From Aquanectria penicillioides (taxonomy: Eukaryota; Ascomycota; Sordariomycetes; Hypocreales; Nectriaceae), in contig PYIU01000008.1 of NCBI GenBank assembly GCA_003415625.1, positions 930,001 to 994,000 on the forward strand: a stretch of DNA of 64,000 bases. The letters are read 5' to 3'. The notes under the pieces were generated by a model that saw only the letters and a list, made by a program, of their open reading frames with translations, was not told where the DNA came from and did no database searches. Position numbers and translations under genes: made by a program. Shown here in pieces: positions 1 to 9,258 of the stretch (its first letter is position 1; each line of letters begins with the position of its first letter).

Positions 1-357
1 CCCAAGACCCCCGAGGATAGCGAGCCGGCCAGAGGTCGATCTCAACGTCCTGCTACGTCGCGAAGCTCCGATTCCATCTCTCCAGGTCGCCCCCCTGTTC
101 GATCTAAGCAGAAGCCTTCGGAAGATGAGCCTGAGACGGCAGTGGAACGTAAGCGGCGTCTTGCTGTCCTAGCAAGCCAGGCTGAGGACGGAGAGACTCC
201 GGCAGAGCGGAAACGACGAGAGGCAGCGCTCGGCCTCGGTGCCGGTGATGACAGTGATGACGAAGGTGACGAGCGAGTGCCCCCGGCAAGGAAGGGAATC
301 ACATTTGCCGAGTCGACACGGCCGGGCAAGGGGAACAAGGGAAAGGAGACTAAGTAG
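1..357 (+). CDS. C-terminal fragment, probable Na+/H+ antiporter (Nha1/Sod2 type)
   Basis: The reading frame is open from the first base and ends at TAG 355-357, giving the last 118 residues of a protein whose body lies outside the window. The fragment is hydrophilic and low-complexity, with no membrane segment. It holds two related basic modules (VERKRRLAVL and AERKRREAALGL), an acidic stretch DDSDDEGDE and a closing PPARKGITFAE segment. From memory, filamentous-fungal plasma-membrane Na+/H+ antiporters end in a cytoplasmic tail of this kind; that is the only basis for the name, since the transport domain is not visible. If correct, the protein would exchange Na+ or K+ for H+, and the tail would be regulatory. 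The coding status is more certain than the product. It converges with the oxidoreductase on the opposite strand. Confidence 0.55.
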   Translation, partial: PKTPEDSEPARGRSQRPATSRSSDSISPGRPPVRSKQKPSEDEPETAVERKRRLAVLASQAEDGETPAERKRREAALGLGAGDDSDDEGDERVPPARKGITFAESTRPGKGNKGKETK

Positions 358-530
358 AGGAAGAGCGGCATGATTTGCATTTTGCATGGCATATAGACAG
401 GGAAGGATATTCCACACGATAACCCACGCATATACGTAGGACATAATTCGCCTGAATGATGGCATATGATTTATTGCTAAACCTATTTCATCTAATGTCT
501 CCACCAACCACTCTTATATATGTGCATGCT

Positions 531-1666
531 CTAGTTCGCCTTTACCTCTACCACCATCTTACCCATGTTCTTGCCGGCGAACAAATCAACCAGGCCTTGC
601 GGCGCGGCTTCCAGGCCGCCCTTGACAACGGTTTGCGCGCTCTTCAGAGACCCGTCCTGCAGCCATTTCGACAAATCTGCGCGAGCCGCCGCGGCGTCCT
701 GCAGGTGGCGGAAGATGTTGAAGCCTGTGATTGTGGCGGACTTGGGGGCGATTGGGAATAGGCTCTGGATCATCTGTCAACTTGGTGCCAAAAAGCCGCA
801 GGCTTGGAAACTTGCCTTGACTCTATAGGGGCTTTTGCCGTCGTAGCTGCTTGTATCGCCATTGACTACAATGCGTCCGAATTCTTTGATGTTGTCAAGG
901 GCGAGTTCAAGTGTTCGCCCTCCAACTTCAGGCGCCAAATTAGTCTCTGTCCACATCTTGTTCCCCTTTACCAGAGAAGCCCCAACTCACCGTTGTCAAA
1001 GTAGAGATCGATCCCCCCTCCTACCGCTTTGGTAAAGTCATCTTCGTATCTTTCATTTTTGTAATCCAGCACCACATCGGCTCCCAGTCCTTTCAGCCAC
1101 TCGCCCTTTGCAGCGCCGCCGGCGATGCCAATCACTTTTGCACCAGACATCTTGGCTAGCTGCAAAGCAACATTGCCAGTCGCGCCAGCCGCTGCGCTTA
1201 CCACCACCGTCTCTCCCTTTTGGGGCCTTCCGACGCGCAGCATTGCAAAGTAAGCAGTGAGACCAGTGAATCCCAGGACGCCGAGGATATCGGTCAGCGG
1301 GGCTCCCGCAAAGAGATATGTGACCTTCTCAAACTTGTCCGAGAGGACGATGTGACTAACCCACCCGTACCAAGCGGTTACTAGATCTCCCTCTTGAACA
1401 TCGCTGTTGCGTGAGGCGAGAACCCGCCCGAGAACTGGGCCGGGCATGGCTTCCCCGATGGTGGTCTCCAGGACTCCATTCTTCTCTTCGAGCCACTTGC
1501 GCATGACAGGGTCTAGCGAAACGTAGAGAGTCTCGACTAGGATCTGACCCTCGTTTAGGTCTGATGCAGATGGAATGGGGCAGGTCCTGGTCTGGAAGAC
1601 CTCAGACGGGTTGAGGTTGTCGTAAGGACGAGATTTGACCACAATTTCAACAGCGTTGGGAGACAT
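531..1666 (-). CDS. NADP-dependent MDR-family oxidoreductase (leukotriene B4 dehydrogenase / alkenal reductase-like)
   Basis: Three exons (1666-991, 946-816, 773-531) give 349 residues, the usual family length. The start is the internal ATG at 1666 (MSPNAVEIVV), because the longer upstream Met has no family counterpart. Early residues carry the substrate-side segment YVSLDPVMRKW. The cofactor fold shows AAAGATGNVALQLAK, followed by GIAGGAAKGEWLKGLGAD, typical of zinc-independent NADP(H)-dependent medium-chain reductases. FDN and then GRIVVNGDTSSY follow. The likely reaction is NADPH reduction of alpha,beta-unsaturated aldehydes or ketones in the cytosol; the substrate is unknown. Intron 1 (990-947) is GT-AG. 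Intron 2 (815-774) starts AAG|GCAAGT, a non-canonical GC-AG intron. A TATAAA lies 130 bp upstream of the start. The C-terminal exon covers the IRHLQDAAAARADLSKWL-like end of the family. Confidence 0.88.
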
Positions 1667-1795
1667 GATGAAGATTATAAGTGTATAAAGTGTGCGATGG
1701 TTTAAAGGTTTGTTCAAAGATGGAGGAGATGAGTGTAGATTTATGCTATTCTATTGACTTGAGGAGCATGACAATGGCACCGTTCTGTGTAGCCC

Positions 1796-1801
1796 TTTAT
1801 A
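1796..1801 (-). promoter_or_regulatory. TATA box of the MDR oxidoreductase
   Basis: TATAAA on the minus strand, 130 bp upstream of the ATG at 1666. Position and sequence fit a core promoter element; assignment is by position only. Confidence 0.4.
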
Positions 1802-2936
1802 TTCCTCGCGGGAAGAGATCCATCCCCCCATTGAGTGCCGTATAGCGTTCGCGACCCATCACAGCACACCTTCTCGGACGAACAACGTTGACACGGACGA
1901 ATATCAAATCAAATCATACTCACACCATGACCAAATGCCATAGCCAACTGATACGGCATGGTGCAGTCCCTGCCAGCTCCGTCACCAGAGGAGCATTGAA
2001 GAGATGCTAGGGCGATGACGCCATTTTCAACTTGGAGGGGGTGACCTATCCCTCGAATCATATAACTTAGACAATTCCCAGTCGATGAGGTGATCCAAGA
2101 TTGGCGAAATAGGCTCTGAGGGTTCATTTGGTCTACGACCAGAGCCCGCTTTGTCATCTCGGCTCTGCGTGTAACGGCATCGGCCATGTGGTTCGTCCGT
2201 TATTATTAATGTGATTGGACTCCCAATTAGGCAATCTGCCGGGTCCACGCTCCAGTGAGCCGCAACCGCCAAGCAAGGTGGGGAACGGGGGACAAAGATC
2301 AACCAGCTGGGAATGCAACAATGGAAATGAATTTCTTTTGGACGTACTATCGGGAAATGATTTTCGGATGACGTAAGAAGCAATGCGATACTAACAATGG
2401 TATTGACTATCTTCTTGTTGTATTTTTTTTTTCGCAGCCTCTCAGCTATGTCAACCCGCTAGCAACAGCTATTCTCGTTGACCAAGCGGTCAGATGCAAC
2501 ACAGCTATTCTCCATGTTCAGCCTTATTGCCACCCAATTGGGAATTCCATCGAGGGAACCAGACCGGCGATGCCACTAATGCAGGAACAACGAACGAAAT
2601 AGACCAGAGAGCGCTCTCCCATTACCCATCTTAATTCCCGCTTTATGGCCAACCCACGGAATTAGTTCTATGCCCGAAATAGCGGTATCAATTATCTTGG
2701 AGCTAGACTGCTAGAGTAAAAAAACAAAGATCACGTGGCTACTGTGGCAGTGAACCTGCGTGCTAGTGGCTCACTACACGTGGTTTCAGCTGAGATGAAC
2801 ATCATCCACGATTGCTTGTCTTCACAAAAGTTCACTCCCATCAATCTCTTTGGAAGATGTCATGACGCACATGTAGAATTTTTCTTACTCCATAAATTTC
2901 CCTACATACCCGGCCGCCCCCCGCATCAATGAGCCC
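1802..2936. other. Intergenic, no gene recognised
   Basis: Between two divergently transcribed genes. Open frames of 65-118 codons occur here but carry no recognisable domain and overlap one another in several frames. The segment is moderately AT-rich and presumably holds both promoters. Confidence 0.6.
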
Positions 2937-3719
2937 ATGGATTCCACTGGCCAGCAGGACTCGCCGCTCTCAATCAGCGCCAACATCGCCGGCATTCTGA
3001 CCTTTGTGGTGGCCATTGCTGCTGCTATCTACGCACGCCTCACATACGTCCGAAATAGTGACGATGAGTACTTTCGGGTCAAGACATCTCTGTCCTGGTA
3101 CAAAACCGAGTCGGCGTGGCTTGCCGACCTCGTGACGGCCATCAATGCCCAGCAAGAAACCTTCCACAGCTACCAACCAGAGTACCAAATGTACACTTTT
3201 GTCATGGACGACCTCCTCAACCTGGAGCAGCGCATCTTGGACCTTGTGGCAGAAACCGAAGCCAGGTCCGCCACGGGCGATGAGGGCAATCGGTGGACGT
3301 TAGTCCCGAGGAGTTGGCAAGGCGGCAGAACGTCGGTGGCCATGGCATGGATGGCAGTTAGAACCAAGGCACTGGAGCTCGTGCGCCAGAGAGAAGGATT
3401 AACTGCGAGAGTGCAGTTCATGCAGATGAGCATGATCTCATCTAGATTAAGAGATCTCGAGTCGAGAACAAAATGGCAAGAGATGAAGATGGATGAGAGC
3501 TCCCGCAAGCTCGAGTCACTCGTGGAAAACCAGCGTGACAAGATCCACCAGCTGGAGGAATTGGTGAACCGTTTGATGCACCAGGACCACTCGAGTCTTT
3601 CTCGGGCCGCAACGTTGAAAAGTCTCAGCCTCAAGAGATCAGATTCCAGCGATTTGGTAGAAGATGGTCCAACGATAGGAGAGCCCCTGGATCCGAATCC
3701 AACCACGCAGGGCAGATAA
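2937..3719 (+). CDS. One-TM coiled-coil protein, uncharacterised
   Basis: A single-exon gene of 260 residues. The start at 2937 follows CCC and precedes MDSTGQQDSPLS. Residues about 13-36 (ISANIAGILTFVVAIAAAIYA) form one membrane segment close to the N-terminus, with no cleavable-signal look, so a signal-anchor is likely. About residues 45-100 are rich in Trp, Tyr and acidic residues. Residues about 150-220 are charged heptad-like sequence (MDESSRKLESLVENQRDKIHQLEELVNRL) expected to form a coiled coil. A Ser-rich tail follows. No catalytic motif was seen. The architecture suggests a membrane-tethered scaffold with its bulk on one side of the membrane; function is unknown. It converges with the next gene, whose stop is only about 10 bp from this one. 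Confidence 0.75.
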   Translation: MDSTGQQDSPLSISANIAGILTFVVAIAAAIYARLTYVRNSDDEYFRVKTSLSWYKTESAWLADLVTAINAQQETFHSYQPEYQMYTFVMDDLLNLEQRILDLVAETEARSATGDEGNRWTLVPRSWQGGRTSVAMAWMAVRTKALELVRQREGLTARVQFMQMSMISSRLRDLESRTKWQEMKMDESSRKLESLVENQRDKIHQLEELVNRLMHQDHSSLSRAATLKSLSLKRSDSSDLVEDGPTIGEPLDPNPTTQGR

Positions 3720-3729
3720 ATATAGTTGA

Positions 3730-4495
3730 CTAAGTGAACCCGTATCCCTTAATCCAGGCAAAAACGACGCAGATTGCCAAACTGGTGACGCCCCACAGGA
3801 GATCCAGTTCGACCACGGCCCAGAGCCACAGGCAACCCAGAGGCGGTGCTCGCTTCATGACGGCCATGTATCCATATCTGTTGCTGATGTGGATGAGATA
3901 TGGGCCAGAGGTTACGCTCATGGCGAAGAAAATGGTCTGGCGGATATAATGCTGGTACTTGAGGGGGACTCTAGGGACGAGGATCGGGTTCCCTTCGTGG
4001 GGGTGGATGATGTAGAAGATGAAGAAGAACACTATGGACAACCTTGTATCAGCACCATACCAAAATACTTCGAAAATGTAAGATATGGTGTTGGTGTTGG
4101 GTCGACTTACGAATCCATGCGCGAGCTGTTCGGCCCCAGGCACTGGGCCAGTCCATGTCCATGCCGTATTGATTCTGAACCAGCACCTCAAAGGTGAAGT
4201 GCACTATGGCCAGCGTGGCAGTCCAGAGCATAGCTTCGAGGAAGCGCTCAGCCCCAGGCGACAATTTGATCTCCTCCTCCTCATCCTCGGAATCGTCGTC
4301 TGAATCATCATCCGAATCGCTTGATGGCTTCGTTTTGTACTTCTTGTCGAGCTGGCGCTGTCGAGCTTCGGCCTGAGCAAAGAGGTTCTTCTCGGAGGCG
4401 AGTTCAAGCAGGGTCTTTTCGGTCGGGCCGGAGCGATCGGGTTGCTTCATGGGAATGTCATTGACAGTCTTTGGCGCTCTGCGTTGACGAGCCAT
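3730..4495 (-). CDS. Conserved fungal membrane protein (DUF7719-like)
   Basis: Two exons (4495-4111 and 4031-3730) separated by a 79-nt GT-AG intron with donor GTAAGT give 228 residues in frame. The first about 75 residues are soluble, with a basic start MARQRRAPKT and a long acidic/serine patch SDSDDDSDDDSEDEEEE. Four hydrophobic segments follow: around LEAMLWTATLAIVHFTFEVL, LFFFIFYII, IFFAMSVTSGPYLIHI and CLWLWAVVELDLLWGVTSL. The pattern of an acidic N-tail before a small helical membrane core, and the segment YMAVMKRAPPLGCLW, match what I remember of the uncharacterised DUF7719 family; that assignment is not proven here. Transcribed divergently from GPI12. Confidence 0.82.
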
Positions 4496-5493
4496 GGTGG
4501 ACGGAGGTGCTGTGGTGCAGCGACGTTGCGGAAAGGAAAGAAGAACAAAAGGTGGATCAAAGGCAGTCGTCGGTCGACGGACGCGTCAACAGCTGGAGAT
4601 GAAAGCTGTCGTTGGAATAAATGCAGTCAGGAGACCAGGTGGGTTTAGCGCCGTTTTCCCTTTTTAGACCACCCCTCAGGGCCAGCCTCCACTGCTCCAA
4701 CGCATGCAGCGTCCCCTAATCATGACATCAGGCACGCCGCACAACCCCGCTGCCAATTAGGTCCAGGTGCCACTGGCTTGAGCACTCAGGCTCGCATTAC
4801 AAAGTACGGGCCCTTCCCATGGTCCGCAGCGCCCAAGCCAAAAGGGTTTTAGCGGACGGAACCGCGGGAGACTGTCGAAAAATCTTGAGGAACGGGACGC
4901 TCAGACAACCAACCCCCCGCCAGCGAGCGGCTTCCAAGTCGTCGGCTCTAATTGTGGCGGCCGACAGGATTCTAGTGAGCAACTCTAGTGAGTCCACGGG
5001 TACACGCACAGGGGTTCTAATGAGACGTGCTGTCGCTCACCGCATTCTTGGGTGGCATTTCCCCTCACCTGCCCACCATCACCTCCAGCCAGCCTCCCAC
5101 CCCGCGCGAGCCTCATAACTTGTCGCTCCCGACACCTTGTCTCGTGACCCCGTTTCTTCCTCGACAACACCATCTCGCTGTATTTTATTCTCATTCCACG
5201 GCAATTCGATTTGACCTCCCCACCCGCCTCGTTTCCCTGGCCTGCAGCTGTGTGGGCGCCTCCACTAACAGCTCGCGGGCACCGAACCTACAGCTGTTAG
5301 CTGAATACCTACGTATAGCACCCGACACGCCCCAACCCTCGACACCAGCCACCAGCCCCACCACCAGGCCCGAACCACACGCCAACCAGTCGATCGATCT
5401 TGCGACTTCAACGTCTGCTGCCGCTGAACCACCTCGAAGCTTGCCACGCCTCACCCGTCTCCCCGACCATCCACTCTTCTCCTCCCGCCTCCA
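4496..5493. promoter_or_regulatory. Divergent promoter region between the DUF7719-like gene and GPI12
   Basis: About 1 kb without a convincing gene. The half next to GPI12 (about 5080-5490) is strongly pyrimidine-rich on the plus strand, as in fungal leaders. Open frames here look like chance products of skewed composition. No clear TATA was seen. Confidence 0.5.
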
Positions 5494-6623
5494 ATGGACT
5501 TGATCGCAACAATGGAGCCTCGCTCCCTCCTCCTCGCCGGTGCCGCCGCCATCATACCCAGCCTCTACGCCCTGACCGCGAACATTGCGCAATCCCGCTT
5601 CACAACGCTCAAGAACAAGCGCATCTGCCTACTGATTGCGCACCCCGACGATGAGGCCATGTTCTTCGCGCCAACCGTCCTAGCCCTGACCCGGCCGGAC
5701 AACGGAAACCACGTTAAGATCCTGTGTTTGAGCACCGGTACGCGACAAACCCGAATTGCGCCGTTCCGCCGTAGGGCTGGAGGCAAACAAGCAGAATGAT
5801 ATTTTTTGCTTCAATGGCATAAACTGTTGCAAATAGCATCTTTCTGAGTTTTACCGTTAACTAATTTCTCTGCCTGGTTTTTAGGAAACGCTGTCGGACT
5901 AGGAGAGACCCGTAAGAAGGAGTTGGTCAAGAGCGGCATGAAGCTCGGCCTCCGCGACGAGGACGATGTTTTCGTTGTAGACAGCCCGTACGTCCACCAT
6001 TGGCCCTCGGCCTCAAATCGCCTTCCCTCGATAGCCCAAAACAAGCCTGATTTAACAACAACTGACAAACGAGCAGCCAGTTCCCCGACTCGATGACCGC
6101 TACGTGGGATCGTACCACAGTCGCAAGCCTCCTCAGCAGCGCCTTTGCGCCACAACTCGACAGCCAGCGCGCCGAGAACATCGACCAGCCCACGGCCAAC
6201 ATTGACGTCCTCATCACATTTGACGGCCGAGGCGTGTCATCCCACCCCAACCACATCTCCCTTTACCACGGCGCCCGCGCCTTCATCGCCTCCATTACGA
6301 AGGGCAAGCCCGAGTGGAAGAGCCCCGTCGACCTCTATACCCTCACCTCAGTCAGCTTCGTCCGCAAGTACACGTCCGTTTTTGACACTGGCCTTACCCT
6401 CTTCACTTCCCGCAACACCGGCTCCTCTGAGGAAGCCAAGAAGCACCCAGACCGCCTCGTCTTCTTCAACCAGCTCGCCGGCAACCACTCCTACAGCACG
6501 GCGTGGAAGGCCATGACGGAGGCCCACCAGAGCCAGATGGTCTGGTTCCGCTACGGCTGGATCACCCTCAGCCGCTACATGCTCATGAACGACTTGCGTC
6601 TCGAGAAGATAGACCGTGACTAA
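5494..6623 (+). CDS. GPI12: N-acetylglucosaminyl-phosphatidylinositol de-N-acetylase
   Basis: Three exons (5494-5737, 5885-5987, 6077-6623) encode 297 residues. The enzyme removes the acetyl group from GlcNAc-PI, the second step of GPI-anchor synthesis, on the cytosolic face of the ER. Residues about 10-28 are hydrophobic and fit the single N-terminal anchor of PIG-L proteins. The metal-binding AHPDDEAMFF lies at residues 49-58. STG and then NAVGLGETRKKEL span the first splice, DSP and QFPDSMTATWD the second. HPNH, the second metal/catalytic motif, is at residues 172-175. All diagnostic PIG-L motifs are present. A second Met at 5512 (MEPRSLLL) could be the real start. Introns of 147 and 89 nt use GTACGC and GTACGT donors. 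Confidence 0.95.
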
Positions 6624-7264
6624 CTGCTCTACATTCGAGGAGCCGCGATGTTTCCATATCCTTTATCCCCTAGGCGTTTTGTTTGGTCTCTGGTTCTATT
6701 TACTTCATGGCGCATTTCACCACGCATAGCGTAGCTGTACGTATTTTTACACCAGATACTCTTATACGCAAGTACAGGCACAAGCATAGGCACAGGTACA
6801 AGAAAACAGAAAACAAAAAACAGAAAACAAGGGTTAAAAAAATGCAAATACGGACAGAATAAGCGAAAAGAGAGTTGATTCTTCTTTTACCACAATTTTT
6901 CTGGGGATTCAAATTGGAGGTGACGTTCCATTTAGGTGATGACGTTGACGATGGCTTCCTTTGAGCAAGCCCCCACCAGCCATAGAGGTTTATTTTACTC
7001 TTGTTTTTATGCACTTTTATTTCAAGGCTGTACAATATTAGATGAATGATTCTACGGCCATGCCATCCAGCTGGCACCCTTCCATCACTGACTGCCTGCA
7101 GTGGTTCGGTTCATCTCAATCAAAGGGAGATAAGATTCCCACTCCCCATCAACCCAAAACGCCAGAACATGCGCCCCTTTTTTCTTTCTCCACAAGAAAT
7201 GGCAGATCTTGTATTACAAATAGTCATTACATTGGTTGATTCATAGCATGCGCATTGGCCGCTC
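6624..7264. other. Convergent 3' region
   Basis: About 640 bp between the stops of GPI12 and the carboxypeptidase gene. AT-rich with A-runs and repeated ACAGGCACAAG/AAAACAGAAAAC words (about 6770-6835). Presumably two 3' UTRs; no gene seen. Confidence 0.5.
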
Positions 7265-7390
7265 TCATGTTGATGTCAGGTTGTTGCCCTGCATGATCTG
7301 CTTGAAGACCTGCAGCGCCGTCTCGGGCTCTGTTTCACGTGGCCGTCAGTCCCAAACGCTCTTCCAGGGATGCGAGGCGGGCAAGAAATG

Positions 7391-7425
7391 GAAAAGAAAA
7401 AGAAAGAAAGAAAGAAAGAAAGAAA
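7391..7425. repeat. GAAA microsatellite inside an intron
   Basis: GAAA/AGAA repeats, interrupted once, inside the last intron (7449-7330) of the carboxypeptidase gene; pyrimidine-rich on the transcribed sense. Confidence 0.8.
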
Positions 7426-7839
7426 CAAGGTAGACACGAGTTCACTTACGATAGTAGGGCAGCTCGTGGCCCGCTTCGTACACCCTCATGAAAGAGAGGT
7501 TATCGACCTGCTTGAACTGGCCGTGCACTTTGCCGTTGACGGTGTAGTTCTGGAGGGCCGCCGAGGCGAAGTCTTCTTTACCGTCCCAATCCAGGTTGTT
7601 AGCGGCATCCAAGACGCCCTGCCAGTTGCAGATCCAGTCTAGGATTTTGTCGCGTCAGTCACGGCCAATGCTCATCTCCATCAATCAAAGAGTAGAGGCC
7701 GTGGGTAACTTACCGGCGTCACCAGCCCAAAGCAGGGTGTTAATGTCTTGCTTGATCAACTCGGCCAACACGGGCCAAAGTTGCGAGCGTCTGTAGCACA
7801 TGATGGTGTCGCTGGTCAGCACATGGGAATAAAAATATT

Positions 7840-7855
7840 AAAAAAAAAAAAAAAA
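7840..7855. repeat. A16 homopolymer inside an intron
   Basis: Sixteen A on the plus strand, a poly-T on the coding sense, inside intron 2 (7917-7791) of the carboxypeptidase gene, about 50 bases before the acceptor. Confidence 0.85.
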
Positions 7856-9250
7856 GCCTCCCTGCTCATCTTTCACCGCCGTTGCCTTTTCAAGTGTCTC
7901 AAGGGTCGAAGACTCACCGTCTCCCGTGCTGCCAAAGTTGTTGTACACGGTCTGGTCGCACTCGGCGAATCGCGTCTGGGCGCCAATCTTCTTCATGATG
8001 TCGGCGCGAGTAATGTAGTTGACGTACGTCTCGGGCGGGTCCACGTCGCTCTCCTTAAGGCGCACGTCGTATACGTTGAAGTCGACCTTGCTGGCGATCA
8101 TCAGGTTGGTGTACATCTGGTCGTTGCACGCCTGGTCGGCCTTTTGGCACGCTTCGTTCTGGCCCGTCAGCTCGGTGCAGTTGTCCATGGCCGGCACGCA
8201 GTACGTCTCGTAGTCGCCCTTGAAGCGCGTGTACAGCTCGTCGGTGAGGATCTGCTTGTAGGGGTTGTCGTGGGCGTAGGTGGCGTACGCCAGCAGCTGG
8301 CGCTTCGGGTCGATCCAGCCGTTGTTGATGCCGAGGGCGACCATGTTGATCTCCTGGCCGATGCCCTGGCCGTTCTTGATTGCGTCGTTCTGCTGCGCAA
8401 AGTAGCGCGCAAACTCCGGGCCGTAGTGGCCGCCGTACGACTCGGTGAAGAGGCCGAAATCCCGGGATCGGTACTGGCTGAAGTTCTCGAAGAAGGCCTG
8501 CAGGAAAGTCCACATGTAAGGGGCGGCATCAATGGTGGAGTTGACGTCGTAGGTGCCGAAGCTGAAGCCAGCGCCAATTGGCTGGTCGACGTAGAGCATA
8601 TTGGCGTACTCGTTCCATGAGTTTGGGTTCAGTCGGGGCTCCGTCTCGTTGTTGACGAAGTGGCAAGGGCCGTTTTCCTGGAAGAGGCCGACCATGGAGG
8701 AGCATCCCGGGCCGCCGTTGAGCCACATGGCCAACGGGGCGTTTTCGGGATCATTTCTAGATTCGAAGAACCAGAACCACATGCTCATGTTTGTGCCTTA
8801 TCCGTGTTAGTCGCTTCCGTACATTGTGTTTTGGTGGCGGAAGTTTATTTGGGAGGTATGTAACATGCCAATTGAAATGTATCCAGAGTACTGGTTCACG
8901 CCAGGAGTTGTCTCGCAAATGCCCGAATTGGTTACATACTTGAGCTCGACAGTCGTCGCCTTGCTCTCGAAGGCGCTCATTTGAGAATCCGAGGTCGCGG
9001 GCGTCTTGATTCTGAAGAGCTTGCTGTCCGCCTGCAGACCACCCATGCCGTGGGCCACGGAGGCCAGGCCGAGAAGGGCCGTTGAGAGAGTCGAGAACCA
9101 CATTGTAAGAAGTGTGTCCCCTGTAAATCGAACTTGGGCCTGGATGCTGTAAACTCTCAACACTGCGTTAGAGAGGTCGATCTTAGAGGAGAGGAACCGC
9201 CAAAGCCTTCCAGATAGCCCAAGGCCAAGGCTCGCTTGAGGAGATCTTCC

Positions 9251-9258
9251 TATATATA
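9251..9258 (-). promoter_or_regulatory. TATA box of the carboxypeptidase gene
   Basis: TATATATA lies 148 bp upstream of the carboxypeptidase ATG. The motif is its own reverse complement, so strand is assigned from the gene position. Confidence 0.4.

Larger units (their letters stand above)
7265..9103 (-). pseudogene. Secreted carboxypeptidase S1-type serine peptidase, with a one-base frameshift
   Basis: Five exons (9103-8869, 8796-7918, 7790-7714, 7638-7450, 7329-7265) cover a full peptidase S10 protein of about 481 residues. A signal peptide MWFSTLSTALLGLASVAHG opens it. Family motifs follow: GVNQYSGYISIG, MWFWFFESRNDP, WLNGGPGCSS (oxyanion region), ESYGGHYGPE with the catalytic Ser at about 198, WAGDADWICNW with the catalytic Asp, and AGHELPYY with the catalytic His. 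It would remove C-terminal residues from peptides outside the cell or in the vacuole. Exon lengths add to 1,445, one short of a multiple of three. The frame breaks at 7777-7779 in exon 3: upstream it reads DDARNF as in the family, downstream WPVLAEL is one frame away, and the unshifted frame meets TGA. All other junctions are in phase. Either a recent null allele or an assembly error. Intron 1 is GC-AG. Confidence 0.85.

Noticed and set aside
7748..8620. A 290-codon plus-strand frame
   Set aside because: Antisense shadow of the carboxypeptidase exons, Val/Leu-rich, no domain.
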